Assembly (NCBI GenBank): GCA_024234955.1
Contig: JACKNK010000001.1
Span: 434,001 to 498,000 of the forward strand
From: Gammaproteobacteria bacterium
Lineage (GTDB): Bacteria; Pseudomonadota; Gammaproteobacteria; JACKNK01
Length of the DNA stretch: 64,000 nt
Reading direction: 5' to 3'
Under the pieces are notes generated by a model. That model saw only the letters and a list, made by a program, of their open reading frames with translations. It had not been told where the DNA came from and did not search any database. Each line of letters starts with the position of its first letter. Position 1 is the stretch's first letter. The position numbers and the translations under genes are program-made. Positions 1-8,295 of this stretch are shown in pieces.

Positions 1-658
1 CCAGAATGACAGCGGCGCCACTCAAATCCTCGTTCTCGGTGTATCCGTTGACGGTAACCAGCGTGGTCAGTCCGGCACCGGTAGAAGAACGGACCCCGTT
101 CTTCGAATCCTCGAAAGCCAGACACTCGTCCGGCTTGAGGCCCATCGTCGCCATCGCCCAGAGATAGATATCCGGGGCCGGTTTCTTTGCCGGGACAATA
201 TCGCCTGCCGCAATCACCTCGAACCAATCCAATCCGTCTTCGGCCAGACTATGCGTCAACAGGGCGGAAACATTCTCCGGGGTGGTCGTGGTCGCCACGG
301 CAAGCCGCAAACCCGCCGCGCGCGCCTCCTCAAGCAGACGACGGACTCCTGGTCGCAACTGCACCGCGCCGTCGGCAAGCATGGCGGTGTAATGCGCGGT
401 CTTGGCCTTGTGCAGACCCGCAACGAAGCTGTCGAGATCCCCTTGCGCCTGGAAATCCGGTCGATGACCGGCCAGGAAATGCTTGATGCGTTCCTTGCCA
501 CCGGTCACGGCCAGCAACTGTCCGTACAGCTCCACCGACCAATACCAGTCCAGACCGGCATCGGCAAAGGCGCGATTGAAGGCGACGCGATGACCATCGC
601 GTTCGGTATCGGCAAGCGTGCCGTCCACATCAAACAACAGGGCTTTGAGCTCGGACAT
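1..658 (-). CDS. cbbY: CbbY-type HAD phosphatase (3' end outside window)
   Basis: Haloacid dehalogenase-superfamily sugar-phosphate phosphatase. The reverse strand reads open from an ATG at 658 to the window edge, about 219 residues of a family usually near 250, so the C-terminus is missing. HAD motif I (LLFDVDGT, residues 7-14; nucleophile D10, acid D12) is at the N-terminus. A cap with a TGGKER segment follows, then the motif II region (VATTTTPEN), the lysine of motif III (PAKKPAPDIY) and motif IV (FEDSKNG). The cap and TGGKER signature are those of CbbY, which removes xylulose-1,5-bisphosphate, an inhibitory by-product of Rubisco; that function is inferred from the family. Divergent from dksA. 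No Rubisco genes are visible, but the downstream side lies outside the window. Confidence 0.8.
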   Translation of the reverse strand, partial: MSELKALLFDVDGTLADTERDGHRVAFNRAFADAGLDWYWSVELYGQLLAVTGGKERIKHFLAGHRPDFQAQGDLDSFVAGLHKAKTAHYTAMLADGAVQLRPGVRRLLEEARAAGLRLAVATTTTPENVSALLTHSLAEDGLDWFEVIAAGDIVPAKKPAPDIYLWAMATMGLKPDECLAFEDSKNGVRSSTGAGLTTLVTVNGYTENEDLSGAAVIL

Positions 659-884
659 TTCCACCTCTGGGCGACATAACAGGAACGCTGAAAAGCGCGG
701 CGAGGATAGCCTGAGGGCACTGCGAAAAACCCATCATGATTTGCCTGCAATCGCAGCGGATCGCGGTTTTTTTGACCGGAAATCAATGATGGGGCGTATC
801 TTGCTTGCCCCACCCGCCCGGGTCTGATAGAAAAGCGCGCTGCCTCGAATCCGCATATTTGCTAGCCCATTCAGGAGAAGGCGA

Positions 885-1307
885 ATGGCCAATGACGTTT
901 CTTCCGCCAGCTTTACCCCTTACGAGGAGAAGGACGGCGAGGAGTACATGAATCCCGCTCAAGTCGAGCACTTCCGCAACATCCTCATGGGTTGGAAACG
1001 TGAGCTGATGGAAGAAGTCGATCGCACCGTGCATCACATGCAGGACGACGCCGCGAACCATCCGGACCCGGCGGATCGCGCCACTCAGGAAGAAGAATTC
1101 AGCCTCGAACTGCGCACCCGCGACCGTGAGCGCAAGTTGCTGAAAAAGATTGCCGAATCTCTGAAGGATCTGGATACCGGTGAATACGGTTATTGCGAAT
1201 CCTGCGGCGTGGAGATCGGCATTCGCCGCCTCGAAGCCCGCCCGACCGCAACCCTGTGTTTCGATTGCAAGACGCTCGACGAGATTCGCGAAAAGCAGCG
1301 CGCTTGA
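885..1307 (+). CDS. dksA: RNA polymerase-binding transcription factor DksA
   Basis: 140-residue DksA, which binds in the RNA polymerase secondary channel and, with ppGpp, controls stable-RNA and amino-acid promoters. The central coiled coil carries the tip acidic motif DPADRAT. The C-terminal four-cysteine zinc finger is complete (C104, C107, C125, C128), followed by the closing helix. An AGGAG Shine-Dalgarno lies at 873-877, 7 bases before the ATG. Monocistronic: the gene to the left is divergent and a strong hairpin follows the stop. Length is normal for gammaproteobacterial DksA (about 150). Confidence 0.97.
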   Translation: MANDVSSASFTPYEEKDGEEYMNPAQVEHFRNILMGWKRELMEEVDRTVHHMQDDAANHPDPADRATQEEEFSLELRTRDRERKLLKKIAESLKDLDTGEYGYCESCGVEIGIRRLEARPTATLCFDCKTLDEIREKQRA

Positions 1308-1324
1308 GAGGCATCTGAAAACGA

Positions 1325-1350
1325 CGAGGGCCGGCAATCGCCGGCCCTCG
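1325..1350. terminator. Bidirectional hairpin terminator between dksA and the small convergent gene
   Basis: Perfect 11-bp stem CGAGGGCCGGC / GCCGGCCCTCG with the 4-base loop AATC. A weak T-containing tail follows on the plus strand (TCCGTTAATT) and a TCGTTTTC tail on the minus strand, so it can serve both dksA and the gene ending at 1375. Confidence 0.75.
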
Positions 1351-1374
1351 TCCGTTAATTACGTGCGCTGGGAA

Positions 1375-1689
1375 TCAACCCCACTCACCGCCGTTGGTGA
1401 TCGCGCAGATCACCACACATTCCGCGCCACGTCCCTGCAAGGTACAGCCCTTCACGCAGCGCCCTACCGCGCCTGAATCGTTCCATCCCCGGGATGCAAA
1501 CGAATTGAACAGCATGTCGGAGGCGGTCTCGGCCCGAGTGATATTGACGTCGTCACCCTGTACTTCGATGCGCATGATCTCATCCAGACTGTCCGGGTCG
1601 ACAATGACCACGGTGTTTTCGTCAACGACCCGATATGCGCCCTCTTTACCCGTTGCCTCATCCTTGACCCGTTTCACTTCATTCGACAT
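1375..1689 (-). CDS. Small Cys-rich hypothetical protein
   Basis: 104 residues, not recognised. The N-terminal half is acidic and hydrophilic with a regular alternation of charged and aliphatic residues (VVDENTVVIVDPDSLDEIM). The C-terminal 30 residues are rich in Gly and contain four cysteines spaced C-x3-C-x8-C-x3-C (C78, C82, C91, C95). The start is the ATG at 1689, with AGGAG about 7 bases upstream; an upstream in-frame extension has no such site. There is no signal peptide or membrane segment. It stands alone between htpG and dksA, with a terminator on each side. The leader-plus-Cys-tail shape recalls ribosomally made peptide precursors or small metal-binding proteins, but no modification enzyme is nearby. 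Confidence 0.65.
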   Translation of the reverse strand: MSNEVKRVKDEATGKEGAYRVVDENTVVIVDPDSLDEIMRIEVQGDDVNITRAETASDMLFNSFASRGWNDSGAVGRCVKGCTLQGRGAECVVICAITNGGEWG

Positions 1690-1783
1690 GGCTTGGCTCC
1701 TCTGATTTCTTCTGTGGAAACCAAACCCTACTAAGCTGAATTCCGCATTTCCAATGCGGGATCGTTTCAGATCAATCGTTAGA

Positions 1784-1818
1784 AACGACAAGGGCCGACA
1801 TTGTCGGCCCTTGTCGTT
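1784..1818 (-). terminator. Terminator downstream of htpG
   Basis: Long inverted repeat: AACGACAAGGGCCGACA at 1784-1800 and its perfect complement at 1802-1818. The stem is up to 17 bp, with the innermost pairs necessarily open. It lies 18 bases after the htpG stop. The downstream tail on the minus strand is short (TTTCTAACG), so termination relies mainly on the stem. Confidence 0.75.
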
Positions 1819-1835
1819 ACGCACGCGTGCGACGA

Positions 1836-3734
1836 TCAGCCGGCCAGAAGCTTGTTCATACGGCGCACGAAGCCAGCGGGGTCTTCAAGCTGTCCCCCCT
1901 CGCTGAGCATGGCCTGGTCGAACAGCACTTCGGCGATGTCCTTGAAAGCCTCATCGCTGTCGGTGGCCTTGAGACGCTGCACCAAGCCGTGATCCGGATT
2001 CAGTTCCAACGTGGGCTTACTGCTCGGCAGATCGTGTCCGGCTTCCTTCATCAGCCTCTGCATATGCATTGCCATGTCGAAGTCATTGAGCACGATGCAG
2101 GACGGCGATTCGGTCAGACGATGACTCAGTCGCACTTCCTGGGCCTTCTCGGACAGCACGTCACCGACGCGGCTAAGGAAGTCCTTATTCTCCTCGGCGA
2201 CTTTTTCCGCATTCTCCTTGTCGTTCGCATCATCGAGCTCGCCCAGATCGAGGTCACCCTTGGCCACGGACTGAAGCGCCTTGCCGTCGAATTCGTTGAG
2301 ATGCGAAACCAGCCACTCATCGACCCGATCGGTAAGCAGCAGCACCTCGATCCCCTTCTTGCGGAAGACTTCCAGATGCGGGCTGTTGGCCGCTGCGGCA
2401 TGGCTGTCGGCGGTCACAAAGTAAATCTTCTCCTGACCGTCCTTCATGCGCGCGACGTATTCCTCCAGGCTGACCTTCTGGTCCTTGGCGCCGTCCTGGG
2501 TGGAGGCGAAACGCAACAGCTTGGCGATGCGTTCCTTGTTCGCAAAGTCTTCGCCCGGGCCTTCCTTGAGTACCCGCCCGAACTGACGCCAGAACGCCGA
2601 ATATTGCTCCGGTTCGTCCTTGGCCATGGATTCCAGCATGCCGAGGACGCGCTTCACCGAGGCGCCACGAATGGTGTCGATCATGCGATTGTGCTGCAGG
2701 ATCTCGCGTGAAACGTTGAGCGGCAGATCATCCGAGTCGATTACACCCTTCACGAAGCGCAGGTACTGTGGCATCAGATGTTCGGCATCGTCCATGATGA
2801 ACACCCGCCGCACGTAAAGCTTTATCCCGGTCTGGCGATCGCGATCCCAAAGATCGAACGGAGCGCGCTTCGGCAGATAGAGCAGCGAGGTATAGCTCTG
2901 ATTGCCTTCGACCCGATTGTGGCTCCAGGTCAGGGCATCCTCGAAATCATGGGAAACATGCTTATAGAAGGCTTGATAGTCGTCGTCGCTGATCTCGGAC
3001 TTCGATCGCGTCCAGATGGCCGACGCACTGTTTACCGTCTCCCACTCGATCACGGTTTCCTTGTCGTCACCCTCGCCTTCCTCGCGCATGTTCTGCATGC
3101 GGATCGGCAGGGAAATGTGTTCGGAATATTTGTGAATGATGTTGCGCAGGCGCCACGCATCGAGGAACTCACCTTCCTCTTCCTTCAGGTGCAACACGAC
3201 CTCGGTACCGCGCTCGGGCTTCTCGACCGTCTCCAGTTCGAAGCTGCCCTCGCCTTTGGAAGTCCAGCGGATACCGTGTTCCGCCCCCATGCCGGCGCGA
3301 CGAGTGGTGACGGTGACCGTATCGGCAACGATGAACGAGGAATAGAAACCGACGCCGAACTGACCGATGAGCTGGGCATCCTTCTTCTGATCGCCGGAGA
3401 GAGAATCCAGAAATTTGCGGGTGCCGGAGCTGGCAATGGTGCCGATATTGTCGATGACCTCCTGACGATCCATGCCAATGCCGTTGTCCCGAATGGTCAC
3501 GGTACTCGCATCCTTATCGAATTCGACTTCGATGCGCAGATCCGAATCGTTCTCGAACAAGGCATCGTCGCTCAAAGCTTCAAAACGCAGCTTGTCGCAG
3601 GCATCCGAGGCATTGGAGACCAACTCGCGCAGGAAGATTTCCTTGTTCGAATACAGCGAATGGATCATCAGATGCAACAGTTGGCGGACCTCGGTCTGGA
3701 ATTCCAAGGTCTCTTTATGGCCCTCGACACTCAT
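1836..3734 (-). CDS. htpG: Molecular chaperone HtpG (Hsp90)
   Basis: 632-residue bacterial Hsp90, a cytosolic ATP-dependent dimeric chaperone. The N-terminal GHKL ATPase domain shows the family signatures (YSNKEIFLRELVSNASDA, the DNGIGM motif, GQFGVGFYS). Middle and C-terminal dimerisation domains follow, and the length matches the family (624-634). The chosen ATG at 3734 gives MSVEGHKETLEFQTEV and is preceded by GGGAGAG; the frame stays open upstream without homology. A good heat-shock promoter match precedes it and a long hairpin follows it, so it looks monocistronic. Confidence 0.97.
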   Translation of the reverse strand: MSVEGHKETLEFQTEVRQLLHLMIHSLYSNKEIFLRELVSNASDACDKLRFEALSDDALFENDSDLRIEVEFDKDASTVTIRDNGIGMDRQEVIDNIGTIASSGTRKFLDSLSGDQKKDAQLIGQFGVGFYSSFIVADTVTVTTRRAGMGAEHGIRWTSKGEGSFELETVEKPERGTEVVLHLKEEEGEFLDAWRLRNIIHKYSEHISLPIRMQNMREEGEGDDKETVIEWETVNSASAIWTRSKSEISDDDYQAFYKHVSHDFEDALTWSHNRVEGNQSYTSLLYLPKRAPFDLWDRDRQTGIKLYVRRVFIMDDAEHLMPQYLRFVKGVIDSDDLPLNVSREILQHNRMIDTIRGASVKRVLGMLESMAKDEPEQYSAFWRQFGRVLKEGPGEDFANKERIAKLLRFASTQDGAKDQKVSLEEYVARMKDGQEKIYFVTADSHAAAANSPHLEVFRKKGIEVLLLTDRVDEWLVSHLNEFDGKALQSVAKGDLDLGELDDANDKENAEKVAEENKDFLSRVGDVLSEKAQEVRLSHRLTESPSCIVLNDFDMAMHMQRLMKEAGHDLPSSKPTLELNPDHGLVQRLKATDSDEAFKDIAEVLFDQAMLSEGGQLEDPAGFVRRMNKLLAG

Positions 3735-4052
3735 CGTAAATCTCTCCCATCGTGATTCTTGGATTGAAACGAGCGATGAAAATGGTGGCGGGTGGCGCGA
3801 TTTCAAGTGGTAAGGAAACGAGTTTTTTGTCGCGGTCGGTCCGTCCCCGTTGCCCGGTAATGCGGCCGACAAAAACCGACGCGACGACCGCCTGCGGTCA
3901 CCGGCGATTCCCGCCCCATCAAGGCGTTAACAATCTTTTACCGAAAACTGCGCAAACCACGGACAGACATCGGCCCACCTCACGGGAATACTCGCGCGCG
4001 CCCTTGTTGCTCAAAACGAGGGGTATTTCAAACGCACGTAGAGGGGAACCTG
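3735..4052. other. Divergent intergenic region htpG / porin
   Basis: 318 bases without a gene. It holds the heat-shock promoter for htpG near its left end. I saw no convincing Fur box or sigma-70 pair for the porin gene on the right, only the weak Shine-Dalgarno-like AGAGGGG shortly before its ATG. Confidence 0.6.
3780..3807 (-). promoter_or_regulatory. Sigma-32 (RpoH) heat-shock promoter of htpG
   Basis: Read on the minus strand: CTTGAAA (3801-3807), a 13-base spacer, then CACCATTT (3780-3787). The heat-shock consensus is CTTGAAA-N11-16-CCCCATNT, so the -35 matches 7/7 and the -10 differs by one base. It ends about 45 bases before the htpG start, the expected place. Confidence 0.75.
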
Positions 4053-5513
4053 ATGAGTCTGAACCGAAGTGGGGCTGTCGCAGCCCTGGCCGGCATATTG
4101 GCCATGCCCGTCCAGGCGGGAACGTCACTGGACGCCATTGCCGCAAAACTCGATGCCTTGATTGCCGAAAACGCCGAGCTGAAGGCGCGAGTTGCGCAAC
4201 TGGAAAGTACGCAAACCCAGACCGCGACCGCAGTCCAGGAAGCGAAGGAATCCATCAGCGCGGTCAGCGAAGCCAGCCGCAGCGCCAACGTGGTCCGCAC
4301 CGACCACGATTATTCCTATGCCATGCTGGACCCCAACACCTGGGTCAATCGCAAGGAAAAGCTGCTCCTGGAACGCCGCAAAAGCGGGTCGATCCCGGCC
4401 AATACGGTCATTCTGAGCGGCGCCGTGACCCCGATCGTGGACATCCAGAAGAGCAACACCGAAGACAAATTCGGCTACCTGATGCGCCATCCGACCGCCT
4501 CGAATCAGCGCACCACGCAAGCCTCTGAAGCCGTCGTCCACTCAGCCCAATTGGGCGTGACCGGCACCATGGGCGACTGGATTACCGGCTACATGGAGAT
4601 GCTCTACAACCCGACGCAGAGTTTCGGTACCGGCACCCTGACGGACATCAACCGCAACCAGGTTGAAATGCGCAAGGGCTACGTAATTCTGGGAAATCTA
4701 AATGAGTCCCCGTATTACGCCCAGATCGGCAAGATGGACACTCCGTTCGGTCTCATGGATACGGTGAACCCCTTCACCAGCAACACGGTCTGGCACGCCT
4801 TCGGTGGCCTCGCATACGGACTGAATCTCGGTTATGACAGCTACGACTGGGACATGAATTTCATGGCCATCCAGGGTGGCGCACAGTTCCGGGCACACAA
4901 TGTACCCGTCGATCGCAGCAACGTTCCGAGCAAGCTCAGTAACTATGCGGTGGACGTGAACCGCACCTTCAGTTTCGACGATGAATCCTGGCTCCTGGTT
5001 GGCGGCTCCTACACCAAGGGCAGCGCCTACTGCCAAGGATTCCCGGTCACGCACTTCTCGTCCTGTGCCGAAGCGAACGGAGCATTCGACGTATACGGCC
5101 AATATGTGGACGGCGATCTGACGCTCGAAGCGGAATTCGCCAAGACCACCAAGGTGTGGCCAGGGACTTTCAACCCGACCATTCCTCAGTTCGAAGCGTC
5201 CAAGGTCACCAGCTTCGGGGTGGGTGGAAAATATCGCACCCACTGGTTCGACAAACCCACCGATCTTTCCGTCGAATTCAGCCGCTTCATCGCCGGACCG
5301 AACGGCGCCCCGTGGGAGAAGCAGGACCAGCTTGTCTTCGGCGCCGCCACCTTCATCACGCCCAGCGCCAAGCTATTCGGCGAGGTCATTCACACCGCCG
5401 GATTCGCGCCGCTCAACAACATCAGCGGCGACGGCGTGACCGCAGGCGTGACCATCTCCGACAGAAACGCCCGTTCGAACATCATTCTGTTCGGCGCCAA
5501 CGTCGCGTTCTAG
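4053..5513 (+). CDS. LbtU-family outer-membrane porin
   Basis: 486 residues. A short signal peptide ends near residue 22 (VQA-GTS). A periplasmic coiled coil of about 60 residues follows (IAAKLDALIAENAELKARVAQL onward), then a long beta-rich region of alternating residues. The chain ends in phenylalanine (NVAF), the usual Omp85-recognised C-terminus. This layout is that of the LbtU/DUF3573 family, named for the Legionella legiobactin receptor, which works without TonB. A siderophore substrate is inherited from that name and is not shown here. Two cysteines (YCQ, SSCAE) sit in a predicted extracellular loop. Single gene with its own terminator. Confidence 0.8.
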   Translation: MSLNRSGAVAALAGILAMPVQAGTSLDAIAAKLDALIAENAELKARVAQLESTQTQTATAVQEAKESISAVSEASRSANVVRTDHDYSYAMLDPNTWVNRKEKLLLERRKSGSIPANTVILSGAVTPIVDIQKSNTEDKFGYLMRHPTASNQRTTQASEAVVHSAQLGVTGTMGDWITGYMEMLYNPTQSFGTGTLTDINRNQVEMRKGYVILGNLNESPYYAQIGKMDTPFGLMDTVNPFTSNTVWHAFGGLAYGLNLGYDSYDWDMNFMAIQGGAQFRAHNVPVDRSNVPSKLSNYAVDVNRTFSFDDESWLLVGGSYTKGSAYCQGFPVTHFSSCAEANGAFDVYGQYVDGDLTLEAEFAKTTKVWPGTFNPTIPQFEASKVTSFGVGGKYRTHWFDKPTDLSVEFSRFIAGPNGAPWEKQDQLVFGAATFITPSAKLFGEVIHTAGFAPLNNISGDGVTAGVTISDRNARSNIILFGANVAF

Positions 5514-5532
5514 CACCAAGCGGTAATCCACC

Positions 5533-5570
5533 CGTCGGGACGATTCGCAATGAATCGTCCCGACGTTCTT
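5533..5570 (+). terminator. Terminator of the LbtU-type porin gene
   Basis: Perfect 14-bp stem CGTCGGGACGATTC / GAATCGTCCCGACG with the loop GCAAT, then TTCTTTGTTC. It lies 19 bases after the stop codon. Confidence 0.88.
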
Positions 5571-5574
5571 TGTT

Positions 5575-6081
5575 CTATCCGCGCCCAACCCGGGCAAGCG
5601 CAACGCGCGACGCCGGACGTTCTCCCCGTTCGTGCGCCAGCAGCCATTGCTTGGCGGCCACCCACCCGCCCTCTGCATCCCCCGAAAACCCCCCTATTCC
5701 CTGCGCGGCAACGACCCGATGACAGGGTGTGAGCAACGGTATCGGATTGGCGCGACACGCTCCTCCTATTGCACGCGCGGCGGTACCCAGCTGGGTCGCC
5801 AATGCGCCATAGCTGATCGGTGCGCCACACGGAATCCGCCTCAAGGCTTGCCACACGCGTTTCTGAAACACCGTTCCACGCTCGTCAAAAGGCAATTCAA
5901 AAACGAACCTGGGATCGCGGAAATATTGCGCGAGCTGCGACCCGACCTGCTTGCTGAACAGGTCCTCCGGCGGTGTCAATTCGTGCGTGCCAAGAAAATC
6001 GATCCCAATGAGACGGTCTGCGTGGACACGAATTCCCAAAGCGCCGATCGGGCTGTCAAAAATTGCGGAATACCGGCTCAT
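5575..6081 (-). CDS. ogt: Methylated-DNA--[protein]-cysteine S-methyltransferase
   Basis: 168-residue suicide repair protein that transfers alkyl groups from O6-alkylguanine or O4-alkylthymine in DNA to its own cysteine. The active-site PCHRV is present with C120 as acceptor, preceded by the helix-turn-helix segment (GTVFQKRVWQAL, ISYGALA) with the recognition helix and arginine finger (RAIGGACRANP). Its ATG overlaps the stop of the upstream TPR gene (ATGA), so the two are translationally coupled at the 3' end of the rpsP operon. Ogt rather than the longer Ada type: there is no N-terminal zinc or AraC domain. Confidence 0.93.
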   Translation of the reverse strand: MSRYSAIFDSPIGALGIRVHADRLIGIDFLGTHELTPPEDLFSKQVGSQLAQYFRDPRFVFELPFDERGTVFQKRVWQALRRIPCGAPISYGALATQLGTAARAIGGACRANPIPLLTPCHRVVAAQGIGGFSGDAEGGWVAAKQWLLAHERGERPASRVALARVGRG

Positions 6082-7874
6082 GGTCTCGCTCCTTTTGCCT
6101 TGAGGCGGAGTTGATGAATTCGGCCTTGCAACATGGCACGTCGGGCGGGATCGCGAGTAACCCCCAGAAGTCGAAAATAGATCGCCTGAGCATCGAGATA
6201 CAGTCCGGCGACCGCCAGCTGGTCTGCCGCCTGATAACGCGCCGTCTGCGCCCAGGGATCCATCGCATAAGGGTCCTGATCGGTCGCCGACGCCAGATAA
6301 GCCCGTGCGGCAGCCACCGAATCACCCAGCGCTTTCTGCGAATCTCCGATCCAGTACCATAACTCCCGTCGCTCCTTGCCGCTCTGTGCAGACGACATCA
6401 AGGTATCGAACAACTCAATCGCAACCGCATGACGATCGGCAGACTGAAGATCGAACACCACTTGCACGAACCGATCTCTGTCGGCGGTGTTGGCGATGGC
6501 CGGATCCCGGACCAAACCGAGCAACAAGGCGATTGCCTGACGATAACGCCCTCCCAACAACAGCACCCGGGCTTGGCGCAGGCGCCAATCGAACGCGACA
6601 TCATCCGCCGGGGGCTGATCCAGGCCGACACTCCAGCCGGCAGCCAGTCCGACCTCGTTCTGGGCAACTGCGAGATCGATCAATCGGTGACGCAGTTCGA
6701 CGGGCATCGCCGCCGCATCGGAAAACCATCGAGACCCGGAAAACAAACGAAGTATCAGGCGCCTTCCCTGATCTTTTTCGACCAGCAGGTCGATCAAACC
6801 CAATGCCGAATCGCGCCGCACCGACGCTTCCTTTGCGTCGGCCATCAACAAGGCATACAGACCTCGCGCCGCAAATGGCGACTCCGTGACGGCCGCCTGC
6901 GCAGTCCGTAGCCATGCGGCATCGTCGCCGACCAACAACTTCCAACTATTGGCAACCCAACGCCCGTAAGCGATATAGGCATCCCAGAGCCGATCCGGGT
7001 CGAGACGAAACAGGCCATGCAGCGATGCACTCAAGACTTCCGCATCGAAGAGGCGCTCCAAAGCGGAAATTCGGCCTGGAAGATGATCGGATGCTTCCGC
7101 CGCTTCCGCCATCAAGGCCAACGCCTGCTGACGGTCGGACGCCGACAATCGAAGCTGCGCCGCCAATTCCGTGGCCGCTTTCAACACTTCACGGTGGCGA
7201 CCATCGTTCAGTCGCAACACCGCCAACCAACGCAGTAGATCGGCCTCGTCCGACTTAAACCCTGCCAGCAGGCCAGGTACCGCATCGAATCGACCAAGAT
7301 GCAAGGCGATACGAGCACGCAAAAGGGCTGCCTCGATCTTGTCCTCGCCCTCCTCCATGTAGCGGGCCATTACCCGAGCTGCGTCTTCCCCGTTACCGCT
7401 CCGCAGATAGGCCAGCGCAATCTGACGTTGCCATGCACCGAGCGCCACGTCGTTATCCGGCGGCGCCCCACTCCACAGCAGCCTGCGCAGCGTTTGCAAA
7501 GCGCGTTCATAGGCCTTGTTCTGCAACTGGGCAGTCGCCAGTTCACCCAACGCCCAGACCGCCACGGGGTTGGACACCGGTTGCGCCAGGATTTCGTTGA
7601 GTCGCGCCACCACCATTTCGCCACGGTCTTGCAGCTTCAGCAGTTCTATCCGCTCCCGCTCCCAACTGAACCAGTTGGCCGGTTGATCTCGAAGCGCGGG
7701 TTGGTGCCGCGTCAACAGACGTTCGGCAAGTTGCGGCGCGCCTTGCCGGGCCAGCTCCCGGATCGAGTCGAGATCGTCCGCTGCCGAGGCCGACTCAGCC
7801 CCCAAAAGGACGAGCACCCCCAGCAAAAACGCAAAACGGGCGCCCACTCGCGTGGAACGCCCGTTTGCTTTCAT
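6078..7874 (-). CDS. Periplasmic TPR-repeat protein
   Basis: 598 residues, function unknown. It starts at the ATG at 7874 with a clear signal peptide (residues 1-31, ending SASA-ADD). The remainder is almost wholly alpha-helical, with repeated A/L/W/Y-rich helix pairs of TPR type (VWALGELATAQLQ, ALAYLRSGNGEDA, WYWIGDSQKALGD). The start is 16 bases after the rplS stop and its own stop overlaps ogt, so it is part of the ribosomal operon. An upstream in-frame extension would run back into rplS. TPR proteins of this type usually scaffold envelope assembly; no specific partner can be named. Confidence 0.8.
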   Translation of the reverse strand: MKANGRSTRVGARFAFLLGVLVLLGAESASAADDLDSIRELARQGAPQLAERLLTRHQPALRDQPANWFSWERERIELLKLQDRGEMVVARLNEILAQPVSNPVAVWALGELATAQLQNKAYERALQTLRRLLWSGAPPDNDVALGAWQRQIALAYLRSGNGEDAARVMARYMEEGEDKIEAALLRARIALHLGRFDAVPGLLAGFKSDEADLLRWLAVLRLNDGRHREVLKAATELAAQLRLSASDRQQALALMAEAAEASDHLPGRISALERLFDAEVLSASLHGLFRLDPDRLWDAYIAYGRWVANSWKLLVGDDAAWLRTAQAAVTESPFAARGLYALLMADAKEASVRRDSALGLIDLLVEKDQGRRLILRLFSGSRWFSDAAAMPVELRHRLIDLAVAQNEVGLAAGWSVGLDQPPADDVAFDWRLRQARVLLLGGRYRQAIALLLGLVRDPAIANTADRDRFVQVVFDLQSADRHAVAIELFDTLMSSAQSGKERRELWYWIGDSQKALGDSVAAARAYLASATDQDPYAMDPWAQTARYQAADQLAVAGLYLDAQAIYFRLLGVTRDPARRAMLQGRIHQLRLKAKGARP

Positions 7875-7890
7875 CGGAAGCGGCGTCCGA

Positions 7891-8244
7891 TCAACGAGTC
7901 GCCAACTTTTCCTTGATACGCGCTGCCTTGCCTTCGCGACCGCGCAGGTAGTACAGCTTGGCGCGACGGACCTTGCCACGGCGCTTGACCTGGATCTCGG
8001 CAATCGCCGGGCTGTAGGTCTGGAAAACACGTTCCACGCCCGTGCCGCTGGAAATCTTGCGCACCGTGAACGCGGAGTTCAAACCACGATTGCGTCGCGC
8101 GATGACAACGCCTTCGAACGCCTGCACCCGCTCGCGATCGCCTTCCTTGACCTTGACCTGCACGACAACGGTGTCGCCCGGACCAAAATCCGGCACTTCG
8201 CGGGTCATCTGCTCCCGTTCCAGCTCTTGAATGATGTTGCTCAT
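7891..8244 (-). CDS. rplS: 50S ribosomal protein L19
   Basis: 117-residue L19, which lies at the 30S-50S interface. The signature VRRAKLYYLRGREGKAARIKE is at the C-terminus and the beta-barrel core (DTVVVQVKVKEG, RVQAFEGVVIARR) precedes it. Full length (family 114-118). It follows trmD by 51 bases in the conserved rpsP-rimM-trmD-rplS order. Confidence 0.98.
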   Translation of the reverse strand: MSNIIQELEREQMTREVPDFGPGDTVVVQVKVKEGDRERVQAFEGVVIARRNRGLNSAFTVRKISSGTGVERVFQTYSPAIAEIQVKRRGKVRRAKLYYLRGREGKAARIKEKLATR

Positions 8245-8295
8245 GTCTGCTCCCCGAATCCGCGAATTCCCGATCCGCTCGTTAAATCGAAATCA

